A stretch of 64,000 nt of DNA from Flavipsychrobacter sp. (GCA_024508935.1 JANINW010000011.1:78255-142254); one strand, 5' to 3'. Counted from the first letter of the stretch, positions 19,931 to 30,309 are shown. The notes: generated by a model not told the origin, from the sequence alone. Numbers and translations are program-made.

Positions 19931-20875
19931 TTATTTCTTATGGCTATGAATAAATAAAGAACTAATCGATTTATTCTCAAAAGTATTGCGGATAGCTACG
20001 GCAAAAAGCTCAGCTGTGGATAATACTTTTATTTTTGGCGATTGTTGTTTCAGCGGTATGGTATCGCAAACTACCAGTTCTTCCAGTTCAGAAGCAGCTA
20101 TGTTTTCATAAGCCTTACCACTCAATACCGGGTGGGTGCAAAATGCACGTACCGATAAAGCCCCGCGTTCTTTCAATAATGCTGCAGATTTGCTCAAAGT
20201 ACCTGCTGTATCACAGATATCGTCTATCAGCACCACATTCTTGCCTGTAACATCGCCTATTACAGTCATAGCAGCTACTTCGTTTGCGCGTTTGCGTTGT
20301 TTATCGCAAATAACCATGTCGGTCTCAAAATACTTGGCTACTTCGCGCACACGGTTAGTACTGCCAACGTCGGGGGCCGCAAAGATAAGGTCTTTTATCT
20401 TAAGATTTTCAATATACGGGATGAAAATTGCTGAGCTATCCAGGTGATCAACCGGTATATCAAAGAAACCTTGAATTTGAGGGGCATGCAGGTCCATCGT
20501 CATTACCCGGTTAGCACCGGCTGTGGTCAGCAGGTTAGCCACCAGCTTAGAGGCTATTGCTACACGCGGTTTGTCCTTACGGTCTTGCCTGGCGAAGCCA
20601 AAATATGGGATAACGGCTGTTATATAGCCGGCAGAAGCACGGCGGGCAGCGTCTATCATCATTAAAAGCTCCATCAGGTTGTCTGAAGGTGCAAAGGTGG
20701 ACTGTACCAAGAAAACATAATCACCACGGATAGATTCCTTGTAAACCGGCTGGAATTCGCCGTCACTGAATTTCTGGATGCTGAGATCGCCCAGCTTTTT
20801 ACCGAATGATTTGGCTATCTGTTCGGCAAGGTAAGTAGAACCTGTGCCGGAGAATATCTTTACGGAAGACTGCAT
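19931..20875 (-). CDS. prs: Ribose-phosphate pyrophosphokinase
   Basis: VKIFSGTGSTYLAEQIAKSFGKKLGDLSIQKFSDGEF; VLIDDICDTAGTLSKSAALLKERGA PRPP loop. Start at 20875 or 20896. Confidence 0.95.
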   Translation of the reverse strand: MQSSVKIFSGTGSTYLAEQIAKSFGKKLGDLSIQKFSDGEFQPVYKESIRGDYVFLVQSTFAPSDNLMELLMMIDAARRASAGYITAVIPYFGFARQDRKDKPRVAIASKLVANLLTTAGANRVMTMDLHAPQIQGFFDIPVDHLDSSAIFIPYIENLKIKDLIFAAPDVGSTNRVREVAKYFETDMVICDKQRKRANEVAAMTVIGDVTGKNVVLIDDICDTAGTLSKSAALLKERGALSVRAFCTHPVLSGKAYENIAASELEELVVCDTIPLKQQSPKIKVLSTAELFAVAIRNTFENKSISSLFIHSHKK

Positions 20876-20947
20876 GTTTTGGGAAATGAACTGCAAATTT
20901 AGACAAACAGGGGGTTTGTCAAAGGTGTTTTTTATATAGAAATAAAT

Positions 20948-22324
20948 TTACTTTTTCTTTGGCCATTCTGCCCAATATTCTTTCTCATTCATCAGGTATT
21001 GGGAATCACTGTCTTCCAGTTGCAATTTGCCAAAAACACGCCAATAATACGCAGCAGTCATTCGATCATAATGGATAATATTATAGCTAAATTGGTATGT
21101 CTGGAAAAGGTTTAGCGCTATAAAGAATATTAAAATGGTATTACCTGCAATTTTCAGTGCATAGCTTTTGTAGCTTTTAAATGCTTCAATTAAAGCAGCA
21201 AGCGGCAAGGCAATAATAGCTAACGCTTCTACAAGCGGCCGGCATCCGAAACTCCCACCATACCACCAGCAATACCAGCTGAATACCAGGTAGATAAGCC
21301 CTATCATACATAAGAGTGGCGCTAATACCAGCTTTCTATCCTTTTTCCAAAGGTAATAAAAGCCCACGGAACCAATAAATGCAATAGGGGTGTATACAAA
21401 CCAGCCCTTTCTGAAACTGAATAAACCTTTGAGGATTTGAGGGTTAGAAAAATTAAAAAACTCGTCCTGGTATGAAAAGTAGATCCAATGTCCTGTAATG
21501 TAATGCCAATAGCTCATCTGCAGCAATGCAACCGCCATAAAACAGCAGAAGGCTATAATGACGTCCCGGTAATACTGTATAAGCAGTCCTAATTTATTTT
21601 TCAGATCAGTAAGGGTATACACCTGCCATAGTATAGGTATCAATACTGTAACTATATTTATCGGCCTTGTAATAATAATAAACCCTAAAACTATCCCTAT
21701 TGCGTACAAATGTCTGGACTTATATTGACTGTGCCACAAGTCGGTATAAAATAGCAGCGCGGCAAATAGCATAAACGAATAAGGATGGCTCATCCCGGGG
21801 TCAAACGCGGTATAATGGTACAGGTTGGTTCCCAGGCCTATGCAAACCAGTGTAATGGTCGTCGTGCTATCAGTAAAATAGCGTAGCAGAAAGGCTCTCA
21901 AAAAACAAAGCCCGGTTATAGTCCAGAATATTGAGCAAAAGAACATTGCCCACTGGTAGGGCAGGCTATAGCCGTCGGGTTCTGCCTTTTTTGAAACTTT
22001 AGTGTATATATGCGCAGCCGCAAAGAAAGGCAACTCAAAGCATGATACGCCTACTGCATATTTATTCAATCTTCTTCCATTAGGCTGTTCGTATGTTGCC
22101 CACCAGGGTTCCCGGTTTGTAAACCGGTATTTGTAAAGGATATCATTATAAAAAGATAAGCCCGAAATGTCATGATAAATAAAGGTGGCCGGCAAATAGG
22201 AATAATAGCCAAACTTGTCCCATGAAAAAACAATATTGTCTTCCCTCCATTTTGGCTCCCGGTTAAAAACTATAAATACGTATAAAGCAGCAAGGATAAC
22301 TAACAGCCATTTAGACCTCATCAT
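20948..22324 (-). CDS. Polytopic membrane protein, glycosyltransferase family 39-like
   Basis: About ten hydrophobic helices; LPATFIYHD...RRLNKYAVGVSCFELPFF resembles Bacteroidetes GT39-like membrane proteins. Confidence 0.6.
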   Translation of the reverse strand: MMRSKWLLVILAALYVFIVFNREPKWREDNIVFSWDKFGYYSYLPATFIYHDISGLSFYNDILYKYRFTNREPWWATYEQPNGRRLNKYAVGVSCFELPFFAAAHIYTKVSKKAEPDGYSLPYQWAMFFCSIFWTITGLCFLRAFLLRYFTDSTTTITLVCIGLGTNLYHYTAFDPGMSHPYSFMLFAALLFYTDLWHSQYKSRHLYAIGIVLGFIIITRPINIVTVLIPILWQVYTLTDLKNKLGLLIQYYRDVIIAFCCFMAVALLQMSYWHYITGHWIYFSYQDEFFNFSNPQILKGLFSFRKGWFVYTPIAFIGSVGFYYLWKKDRKLVLAPLLCMIGLIYLVFSWYCWWYGGSFGCRPLVEALAIIALPLAALIEAFKSYKSYALKIAGNTILIFFIALNLFQTYQFSYNIIHYDRMTAAYYWRVFGKLQLEDSDSQYLMNEKEYWAEWPKKK

Positions 22325-22433
22325 GTTAATTTATGGTACACAAAATATAAACTATCGGGCATAATGATTTGTTATCAGCGTGATAAACTTATTTTTGACG
22401 AATAATCACCAATTTTAAAACCACAATAATAAT

Positions 22434-22847
22434 ATGAGACGCAAAGCAACAGCCGTATGGAACGGTTCCGGTAAAGAAGGTAAGGGTAACCTCAGCACCC
22501 AAAGCACCGTTTTAAATCAAACGCAATATTCTTACGGCTCACGTTTTGAAGAAGGTGTAGGCACTAATCCTGAAGAGTTGATGGCAGCTGCGCACGCAGG
22601 TTGTTTCAGCATGAAATTATCTTTTGTGCTGGGTGCAGCAGGTTTTACGCCAGATGAGATCCATACAGATTGTGTGATAACGCTGGATAATGGTGTTATC
22701 AGCAAAAGCGAATTAACCGTTAGGGCAAAAGTTCCGGGAATCGATGCCGCAAAATTCCAGGAATGTGCTGAAGATGCAAAGGCCAATTGCCCTGTATCGA
22801 AAGCGTACAGTGCTTTGGAAATAACTATGGATGCAGCACTTGCTTAA
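22434..22847 (+). CDS. OsmC family peroxiredoxin
   Basis: TNPEELMAAAHAGCFSMKLSFVL and AKANCPVSKA Cys motifs. Confidence 0.93.
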   Translation: MRRKATAVWNGSGKEGKGNLSTQSTVLNQTQYSYGSRFEEGVGTNPEELMAAAHAGCFSMKLSFVLGAAGFTPDEIHTDCVITLDNGVISKSELTVRAKVPGIDAAKFQECAEDAKANCPVSKAYSALEITMDAALA

Positions 22848-22863
22848 GGTAGTCTGCTATAAA

Positions 22864-22904
22864 TAAAAATGCGGCAATCCAGTTCATTGATTGCCGCATT
22901 TTTG
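22864..22904. terminator. Bidirectional terminator
   Basis: AAAAATGCGGCAAT...ATTGCCGCATTTTT between convergent genes. Confidence 0.85.
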
Positions 22905-22921
22905 TATTAAATCAGTTAATA

Positions 22922-23644
22922 TTACCATCCGCTGGCCAATACATCTGCAATATGCAGTGTCTGGATGGGTAAATTGTTTTTGTTGATATATCCCTGTATG
23001 TGCATCATACAAGATACATCGGTTGATATCATGTACTTTGCACCTGTATCCAGGGCGCTTTGTACCTTGGTTTGCGCCATTCCTAAAGATATAGGTTCAT
23101 ATTTTACAGCAAAAGTACCGCCAAAGCCACAGCAGGTTTCTGCTTCTTTCATCTCTACTATTTCCAGGCCTTTCACATTTTGCAGCAGTTTGCGCGGACC
23201 TTGTTTAATGCCACATTCTCTTAGTGCCCCGCAGGCATCATGGTATGTAGCCTTACCGTTCAATACGGCGCCTACATTATCCACTTTCAAAACTTCTGTC
23301 AGGAATTCCGTGAATTCAAACATCTTACCGCGCACCTGGTTGCTGAGCAAATGCCCCGAACTGTTATCAAACATGCGGTCGTAGTAATTACGTACATAGC
23401 CTGTGCAGGAGCCGCTGGGCCCTACAATATATCCTTCACCACTAAAGTCTTTAAGAAATTTATCAGCTACAGATTTAGCTTCATCCCAGTAGCCGGCATT
23501 GAATGCGGGCTGCCCGCAGCAGGTTTGTTTGGCGTTGTAAGTAACATTGCAGCCTAGTTTTTCCAGCACCTTAACCATATTCATGCCGGTTTCAGGATAA
23601 AGCTGGTCTACAAAGCAGGGTATAAAAAGTTGTACCTGGTACAT
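22922..23644 (-). CDS. (Fe-S)-binding protein, LutA/YkgE/GlpC-like with two CCG domains
   Basis: FIPCFVDQLYPETG...TCCGQPAFNAGYW and ETCCGFGGTFAVKY. Confidence 0.9.
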   Translation of the reverse strand: MYQVQLFIPCFVDQLYPETGMNMVKVLEKLGCNVTYNAKQTCCGQPAFNAGYWDEAKSVADKFLKDFSGEGYIVGPSGSCTGYVRNYYDRMFDNSSGHLLSNQVRGKMFEFTEFLTEVLKVDNVGAVLNGKATYHDACGALRECGIKQGPRKLLQNVKGLEIVEMKEAETCCGFGGTFAVKYEPISLGMAQTKVQSALDTGAKYMISTDVSCMMHIQGYINKNNLPIQTLHIADVLASGW

Positions 23645-23652
23645 GTTGATCT

Positions 23653-24147
23653 CTATATTTTTCTTCTGCTGTTTTTAATCATTTTCAGGGCTGTAATGGC
23701 AGCTTCCTCACCTTTATGCCCGTGTTCTCCACCTAGTCTTTCCCATGCCTGCTGCTCATTATCCAGGGTCAGCACACCGAAAATTACCGGTACCGGCAGT
23801 GTCAGGTTCAGTTGGGTAATTCCTTCTGTCACGGCCTTACACACATATTCGAAATGGGGTGTGCCGCCCCGTATCACCGTGCCAAAAGCAATAATAGCTT
23901 CTGGTGCAGATGACTTGCCTGCGTGCATCTCCCATAGCTGGCGGCAGGCAAATGGCAATTCAAAACTGCCGGGTACGGCTAGTTTCTCGGTAATAGTGGT
24001 ACCGAATTGCCCGGCTATCCTTTCGCAGCCTGCTACCAGTTCGCCAACTATTTTCTCATTCCATTCGGTATATACAATGGCTATGTTGGCACCCTGCAAT
24101 TGCTGCAGGGATGATGTGTCTAATAATGATGTGCTGTTTTGTGACAT
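23653..24147 (-). CDS. ribH: 6,7-dimethyl-8-ribityllumazine synthase
   Basis: IAIVYTEWNEKIV...VPGSFELPFACRQL...AIIAFGTVIRGGTPHFEYVCKAV...PVIFGVLTLDNEQQA. Confidence 0.96.
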   Translation of the reverse strand: MSQNSTSLLDTSSLQQLQGANIAIVYTEWNEKIVGELVAGCERIAGQFGTTITEKLAVPGSFELPFACRQLWEMHAGKSSAPEAIIAFGTVIRGGTPHFEYVCKAVTEGITQLNLTLPVPVIFGVLTLDNEQQAWERLGGEHGHKGEEAAITALKMIKNSRRKI

Positions 24148-24152
24148 GGAAA

Positions 24153-24192
24153 TAAAAAATCCCCTTTTCGCCGTAAAGGTAAAAAGGGGAGA
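24153..24192 (-). terminator. Terminator after the TPR-protein gene
   Basis: CCCCTTTT...AAAAGGGG stem followed, on the minus strand, by ATTTTTTATTT. Confidence 0.7.
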
Positions 24193-24216
24193 TTAATAAT
24201 GTTAGTATTAAACTTA

Positions 24217-24912
24217 TTATTCTACAACACCAAGGCGAGCCAGGTATTTATCCATGTCGCGTCCCTGCTGCGAAAAAGGATATTCATCGCGTATGCGCAT
24301 GTATACTTTTTTAGCATCTTCTGTTTTGCCATCCAGTTCGTATGATACACCTAAGCGATACAGGTAAAGCGGAGTGTAAGCAATATTGTCTTTATCGCTG
24401 CTGGCTTTTTCGTAAAATTCGATAGCTTTCTTCTTGTTGCCGCTTTCCATATACGCGTCACCCAATGCACCCCATGCAGCATAAGCTACTTTAGTACCAT
24501 TGCCGTCAAAATCTTCCAGTTGTTTGATAGCATTTTTATGATCGCCCATGCGCAGGTAACAAACACCTGCATAATAATGGCAAAGATTAGCAGTAGCTGT
24601 ACCACTGTATTTCTTCTCTATTTTCAGGAAACCCTGGTGCTGGCCATCACCGTTCAGGGCTTTATCCATAGAGTCTACCTCAAAATAGCGCTGTGCAAAA
24701 GCTATAGCAGTACCTGCTTTCTCTTCACGCGGAGCTTTGTATAATTTCTGATATGCGAAGAATAAAACGATAGCACCAAGCACTACTGTAACTATAGTAT
24801 TGATACGTTTTTTGTTTTCTTCATATTTGAGTTGCAGGTTCTCTAATGCATTAGGGCCTTCAACCGATGTTATTTTTTCTTCGCCGGGTTTAGTTCTTGC
24901 TGAATTTGCCAT
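24217..24912 (-). CDS. Tetratricopeptide-repeat membrane protein (YfgM-like)
   Basis: N-terminal TM INTIVTVVLGAIVLFFAYQKLY; TPR helices such as AYAAWGALGDAYMESGNKKKAIEFYEKA. Confidence 0.82.
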   Translation of the reverse strand: MANSARTKPGEEKITSVEGPNALENLQLKYEENKKRINTIVTVVLGAIVLFFAYQKLYKAPREEKAGTAIAFAQRYFEVDSMDKALNGDGQHQGFLKIEKKYSGTATANLCHYYAGVCYLRMGDHKNAIKQLEDFDGNGTKVAYAAWGALGDAYMESGNKKKAIEFYEKASSDKDNIAYTPLYLYRLGVSYELDGKTEDAKKVYMRIRDEYPFSQQGRDMDKYLARLGVVE

Positions 24913-24975
24913 TAACTATTTATAATTATTCGTTTATTAATGTTTATTATTCGTTTCCTGTAAATCTATCTGTTA

Positions 24976-25968
24976 TTAGTCAGTAATAAAAGGATAGTTT
25001 TCGTCGGTATAGATGTCTTTATACAATTCATTGTCATCCGGCCATGGGCTTTCTTCCGCAAATTGCACAGCTTCTTCCACTTCCACACGTACTTTTTCAT
25101 TAATAGCCTCTATCTCAGCCTCGGTAGCCCATTTATTGTTCATTATGGTATTGAGCACCTGGTTGATGGGGTCTTTCTCTTTATATTCTTCAACTTCTTC
25201 TTTCGTACGGTATTTGGCAGGGTCGCTCATAGAGTGGCCACGGTAACGGTAAGTTTTTATTTCGAGGAAAGTTGGGCCGCCTTTTTCACGAGCGCGTTTT
25301 ACGGCACGCTCTATGGCTTTATGCACTTCTTCGCAGCTCATACCATCTACGCTATCACCGGGCATATCATATGCATCGGCAAGGCGGTATATATCCAGTG
25401 CTTTAGAGGTACGTTCCAGTGAAGTGCCCATTGCATAGTAGTTATTTTCGCAAATGAATACAACGGGCAGGTTCCATAACACGGCCATATTGAAAGTTTC
25501 GTGCAGCAGGCCCTGGCGGGCTGCGCCATCGCCAAACAGGCATATGGTAGCACGGTCGTTGCCGTTATAATGGTCTGCAAAGGCTATACCTGCACCCAGG
25601 CCTATTTGGCCGCCCACTATACCGTGGCCACCAAAAAAGCGTTTTTCTTTAGAAAAGAAGTGCATACTGCCGCCTTTACCTTTAGTACAGCCGGTAGCCT
25701 TACCATACAGTTCGGCCATACATTCTTTGGAAGATATCCCTTTTGCAATAGCCAGGCCGTGGTCGCGGTAAGCAGTAATAACATTGTCATCGTCGCGGAT
25801 AGCGGTCATCATACCGGCTGCAACGGCTTCCTGGCCTATGTACAGGTGGCAAAAGCCGCGTATTTTCTGCATACCATACAATTGCCCTGTCTTTTCTTCA
25901 AAGCGGCGCAATAGCAGCATTATCTCGTACCAGTATAAATAAGTCTCTTTACCGAAGGGAGTCTGCAC
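24976..25968 (-). CDS. pdhA: Pyruvate dehydrogenase E1 component subunit alpha
   Basis: FGKETYLYWYEIMLLLRRFEEKTGQLYGMQKIRGFCHLYIGQEA; TPP motif GDGAARQG...FICENNYYAMGT. The ORF track starts at 26028; GTG at 25966-25968 is the more family-like start. Confidence 0.94.
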   Translation of the reverse strand: MQTPFGKETYLYWYEIMLLLRRFEEKTGQLYGMQKIRGFCHLYIGQEAVAAGMMTAIRDDDNVITAYRDHGLAIAKGISSKECMAELYGKATGCTKGKGGSMHFFSKEKRFFGGHGIVGGQIGLGAGIAFADHYNGNDRATICLFGDGAARQGLLHETFNMAVLWNLPVVFICENNYYAMGTSLERTSKALDIYRLADAYDMPGDSVDGMSCEEVHKAIERAVKRAREKGGPTFLEIKTYRYRGHSMSDPAKYRTKEEVEEYKEKDPINQVLNTIMNNKWATEAEIEAINEKVRVEVEEAVQFAEESPWPDDNELYKDIYTDENYPFITD

Positions 25969-26017
25969 GGTTTTAATAAATTTGTGCGAAAATATAAAAA
26001 CTTTCGTTCCTTTCTGC

Positions 26018-27094
26018 TTGACTTTCATAAAGAAAATAACATTACTGCAATTCCGTAACTATTCATCTGGTTCATTTGAATGTGTACACCCGGTAACCTG
26101 CATTACAGGCCCTAATGGCAGCGGCAAAACCAATTTGCTGGATGCTGTCTATTACCTGTGCTATACGAAAAGCTATTTTACCGCTTACCAGCAGAATACT
26201 GTACAAAAAGGCATGGATGGGTTTAGGGTAGAAGGTATATTTGAAAAAAATAATAAGTCTGAGACGATCAGCTGTAAATGGAAGCAAGGCAAGAAGGAAA
26301 TATCTGCAGATGGGGTTGAATATGAACGTATTACAGACCATATAGGCAAATATGCTGCTGTAATGATAGCCCCGGATGATATGGAGCTGATAAATGATGG
26401 CAGTGAAATGCGCCGCAAATGGGTAGACAGTATCCTGAGCCAAACAGACAAAGAGTATTTTGAGCGGTTGATGCGCTACCAGAAGGTATTGCTACAACGG
26501 AATGCCTGGCTGAAGCTGCATGCAATAAACCCGCCTTCCAACAGCCCCGAACTGGAATATTATAATCGTGAGCTTGCCGCAGATGGTACTTATATCCACC
26601 GGCACCGCGTAACTTTCCTCTCAGAATTCCTGCCCACCCTCGAACGGTATTACCGGCAGCTATCGAGTGGCAAGGAAAGCGTGCAGGTGAAATACGATAG
26701 CGACCTGACAGACAATGATCTGTATAAATTACTTGAACAAGGCTTGCAGCACGACCTGAGATTGCAACGCACGCTGAAAGGCATTCATAAAGATGATTGG
26801 GGCTTTACATTGAATAATATCTCGCTGAAAGGGTTTGGCTCACAGGGACAGAAGAAAAGTTTCCTGTTTGCCATGAAACTGGCGCAGTATACTTACCTGG
26901 GGGGTAAACTGGGGCACCTGCCAATTTTATTGCTCGACGATATTTTTGAAAAGCTGGACCAGGATAGAATGGAGGCCTTGCTGCGCATAATACGGGCTGA
27001 GGGCTTTGGACAGGTATTGCTGACAGATACACATGCAGGCCGCGTGAAGGCGGCATTCGGGGAAGGAGTAGAGGTTGGGTTTATTGAACTGTGA
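26018..27094 (+). CDS. recF: DNA replication/repair protein RecF
   Basis: ITLLQFRNYSSGSF...ITGPNGSGKTNLLDAVYYLCYTKSYF; ...PILLLDDIFEKLDQDRM. TTG at 26018 (MTFIKKITLLQFRNY) is the likely start; the ORF track starts at 25982. Confidence 0.93.
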   Translation: MTFIKKITLLQFRNYSSGSFECVHPVTCITGPNGSGKTNLLDAVYYLCYTKSYFTAYQQNTVQKGMDGFRVEGIFEKNNKSETISCKWKQGKKEISADGVEYERITDHIGKYAAVMIAPDDMELINDGSEMRRKWVDSILSQTDKEYFERLMRYQKVLLQRNAWLKLHAINPPSNSPELEYYNRELAADGTYIHRHRVTFLSEFLPTLERYYRQLSSGKESVQVKYDSDLTDNDLYKLLEQGLQHDLRLQRTLKGIHKDDWGFTLNNISLKGFGSQGQKKSFLFAMKLAQYTYLGGKLGHLPILLLDDIFEKLDQDRMEALLRIIRAEGFGQVLLTDTHAGRVKAAFGEGVEVGFIEL

Positions 27095-27101
27095 TGAAGG
27101 A

Positions 27102-27638
27102 TCACGGCTGCATGATTGAGTATATAATGTTTGTTGAATAGATGCCACCGGGCAGGTTACCGGCAGGGTTAGCCTTATACTTTATAGAAAATGTTTTATT
27201 AGGGCCTGTGCTGCCCAGATCTATAATGGTAGATGCGCCGGGACGTATATTGATGAACTTATTATTAGACATGCCGCCTGTATTGTTTTCTGTAACCATT
27301 AATTGCAATAAACTGGATACAGGTATTTTAGGTGCAGGATATTGACTGCCTTTATAATCGAAGTTATTTGATGTGCTTTGAATAGTGACGCTGAAATTGT
27401 CGGTAGAATGCACCATTATTTGTTGCTCATCCGAAACGGCGCCATCTGAATAATTGTCTGTAGAGTTGAGTGCGAGTTTTACCACCGGGTCGGTGATACC
27501 AGCGTTATTTGCAAACTTTACCGATATAGCATTGGGCAATTCGAGGCTTATTTTTTTGGAGGTGCCGGTTGACATTTGTGCATTAGCAGCTCCAATAAAA
27601 CCACTAATAAAGGTTAGGGTCAGCAGGTATTTTTTCAT
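27102..27638 (-). CDS. Secreted hypothetical protein (beta-rich, pilin/WxL-like C-terminus)
   Basis: Start MKKYLLTLTFISGFIGAANAQ signal peptide; ends LPGGIYSTNIIYSIMQP. Confidence 0.65.
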   Translation of the reverse strand: MKKYLLTLTFISGFIGAANAQMSTGTSKKISLELPNAISVKFANNAGITDPVVKLALNSTDNYSDGAVSDEQQIMVHSTDNFSVTIQSTSNNFDYKGSQYPAPKIPVSSLLQLMVTENNTGGMSNNKFINIRPGASTIIDLGSTGPNKTFSIKYKANPAGNLPGGIYSTNIIYSIMQP

Positions 27639-27818
27639 GTTGGCGGTTGGGTCATTTAGATAAGGCAAAGATGCTGCCGGTAACCATTGCTGCCAAGAAA
27701 AACAGGCAGGTTAACTACCCGTTCAAAAATGAAAAAAAATATATTGTATAAGCAGGTGGAAATCCATGTACACACATTTTCCTGTATTATATTTACAGGA
27801 AACCGTTAAACCTTTTCT

Positions 27819-30215
27819 GTGCGTTTATTTTCTCTTTTAGCACTTGTATTTACGCTGCTTTTCAATTCTGCCCGGGCGCAGGCTGTTATTTACGGTAAAG
27901 TCATAGATGATAAGGGTGCCGCAATAACAAATGCTGATATTGTATTAATAATGCTACAGGACAGCAGTATCCTGAAGGCTGATATAACTGATAGTGCAGG
28001 GGAGTATAAAATACAGTTCGATGTAAAAAGCAATTTGCTGGCCAGGATAAGTGCCGTTGGCTACATCGATGCATTTTTTCTGATAGATCCGATAGATGCT
28101 AATATCGAACATGATATTAGAATGGCCCCCATAGCTAATAAGCTTAAAGAGGTGACAATTGTTACTGCCGCTAAGCCTTTGATAGAACGTAAGCCGGACC
28201 GTATTGTGTTTAATGTAGCCACAAGCGTAGCTTCTATTGGGGCAGATGCCTATGACGCATTGCGCAAAGCCCCGGGAGTAAGAGTAACGGATAATGGAGT
28301 AGGGATGGTAGGGAAAAGCACCGTGAGCATAATGATAAATGAGCGGCTGGTAAGACTTAGTGGTAATGAACTCGAAGCATTTTTACGAACCATATCGGCT
28401 GAAAATATCACTAAAATAGAGGTGATAGCCACACCGCCTGCACGGTACGATGCACAAGGCAATGCCGGTATAATCAATATCATTACTAAAAAGTCTTCAA
28501 AAAACGGCTTTAATGGCGATATCGGAATTGGTTACCAGCAGCGTACAAAAGGATCTGAAAAGTTTAGTGAGAATTTGAATTTCCGGCATAATAAATGGAA
28601 TATATACAATACCGGTACTACCAATAATTTCAATTTTTATTCTACTCAAAATACAAAGGCTCCCTATGCTACCCAAATACAGCGGCAATACTTTACACAG
28701 AAGAATAACCCTTTGTATAATCGTTACGAACTGGGTATTGATTACAATATTACGCCTGCCAGTGTAATAGGCATTCTATACACTATCGGTTCTACAGACC
28801 GGCATACGGGGCAATATTATAATGCACCTGTTACAGATATTGTATCTGGCTTGCAGGATTCTACTTTGCGTACCGATGCCATAGAGCGCGAAAACGCTGT
28901 AAGAAATGTGCTGAACCTGAACTATGAATGGAAAATAGATTCTACCGGCAAAAAACTAAATGTTGATGCCGATTATTTTACACGAACTGAAAACGATAGC
29001 CGCAATTTCATTTCAGAAACTTTTCTTCCCGGCGGATATCTGGCTAGGCCTGCAGGGTATAATCGTACTTTGGGTAAACAGCAGGTTGATATAACATCCC
29101 TGAAAGCAGATATGGTACTACCTGCAGCTTTTGCCGAAATATCATTCGGCGTTAAGGCATCATCTGTGCATACCTATAGCAATAACAGGTTCTCGAGCCT
29201 GGAAGGCAGCGATTATGTCCCTGATATATCGAAGACCAATGAATTTGACTATAAAGAAAATACCGGGGCGCTCTATGCCAGCGCTGTAAGATCTGCAGGA
29301 CAATTTGAAATGCAGCTTGGTTTAAGGGGAGAATACACGCAGACCAAAGGTATTTCCTATACACTTGCACAGACCATTAACCGGCATTATTTTCAGCTAT
29401 TTCCTACCGGGTATTTACAATATAGCCTTAATGAGGATAATGTCTTTAACCTTAGCTACAGCAGGCGCATAGATCGACCCAGCTTCGAAGAAATGAACCC
29501 CTTCCGCTCTTATGGTTCAGGTACCACTTACGAAAGCGGCAACCCCTTTCTGCAACCGTCTTTCAGTAATAATATTGAATTGAGCTACACATTGCAATCT
29601 AAATACACCTTAACTGCATTTACAGAGCTGGTACATAATTTTTATACGCGGGTATCGAAAGTAGATGTGTTGAATAATACCTTTTACTATACAGCCGACA
29701 ATGCCGGCAACGCTATCAATACGGGACTGTCTGCAAGCCTCGTGTTTTCGCCGGTCAAATGGTGGGAAACAAATATCCAGGCAGCCGGCTACTATAATAA
29801 GATAACATCTTCTTATTATAGCACACAGGCTGCTGCAAATGGTACAGGCGCTTTCTCATTTCAAACCGATAATACTTTTACCTGCAATAAAGCAAAAACA
29901 ATCCTTGCATCTGCGGGTTTCAGGTATACTTCGCGCCAGCAAGATGATTTTGATATTCAATCTTCTTTTTATACTGTGGAAGCTGGTGTCAAGATGTTGT
30001 TTTTCGATAAGAAGCTGACTTTTGCAATGAATATGTTTGATATTTTCCGCACGGAGAAATATCATTTTGTGAACCAATATAATGGTGTGACCCAGGATAA
30101 TTATTTCGATGCCCAATGCCTGCGGTTGTCACTAGGATGGAAATTCGGGAACAATAAACTAAAGGCAAAGCGCGACCGGGAAACAGGTACAGACGAGATC
30201 CGGCGTTCTAAATAG
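27819..30215 (+). CDS. TonB-dependent outer-membrane receptor (CarboxypepD_reg-like plus plug plus outer-membrane beta-barrel family)
   Basis: GTG start, signal peptide, AVIYGKVIDDKGAAITNADIVL, KAPGVRVTDNGVGMVGKSTVSIMINERLV, ATPPARYDAQGNAGIINIITKK, barrel strands. Confidence 0.92.
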   Translation: MRLFSLLALVFTLLFNSARAQAVIYGKVIDDKGAAITNADIVLIMLQDSSILKADITDSAGEYKIQFDVKSNLLARISAVGYIDAFFLIDPIDANIEHDIRMAPIANKLKEVTIVTAAKPLIERKPDRIVFNVATSVASIGADAYDALRKAPGVRVTDNGVGMVGKSTVSIMINERLVRLSGNELEAFLRTISAENITKIEVIATPPARYDAQGNAGIINIITKKSSKNGFNGDIGIGYQQRTKGSEKFSENLNFRHNKWNIYNTGTTNNFNFYSTQNTKAPYATQIQRQYFTQKNNPLYNRYELGIDYNITPASVIGILYTIGSTDRHTGQYYNAPVTDIVSGLQDSTLRTDAIERENAVRNVLNLNYEWKIDSTGKKLNVDADYFTRTENDSRNFISETFLPGGYLARPAGYNRTLGKQQVDITSLKADMVLPAAFAEISFGVKASSVHTYSNNRFSSLEGSDYVPDISKTNEFDYKENTGALYASAVRSAGQFEMQLGLRGEYTQTKGISYTLAQTINRHYFQLFPTGYLQYSLNEDNVFNLSYSRRIDRPSFEEMNPFRSYGSGTTYESGNPFLQPSFSNNIELSYTLQSKYTLTAFTELVHNFYTRVSKVDVLNNTFYYTADNAGNAINTGLSASLVFSPVKWWETNIQAAGYYNKITSSYYSTQAAANGTGAFSFQTDNTFTCNKAKTILASAGFRYTSRQQDDFDIQSSFYTVEAGVKMLFFDKKLTFAMNMFDIFRTEKYHFVNQYNGVTQDNYFDAQCLRLSLGWKFGNNKLKAKRDRETGTDEIRRSK

Positions 30216-30301
30216 AGATAGTTTATTTATTTTTACAATATATAAGCCTGTATTGTATTTCAGCGCCGGAATAGTATAACCGTAAATTAGTATAGCTTTC
30301 T

Positions 30302-30309
30302 TACCTTTG
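30302..30309 (+). promoter_or_regulatory. -7-like element TACCTTTG upstream of citrate synthase
   Basis: Matches TAnnTTTG, about 47 bp before the ATG. Confidence 0.45.

Noticed and set aside
24153-24192. Hairpin between the TPR gene and ribH as a possible flavin riboswitch
   Set aside because: Simple CCCCTTTT/AAAAGGGG stem with a T-run; none of the conserved FMN-riboswitch core elements.
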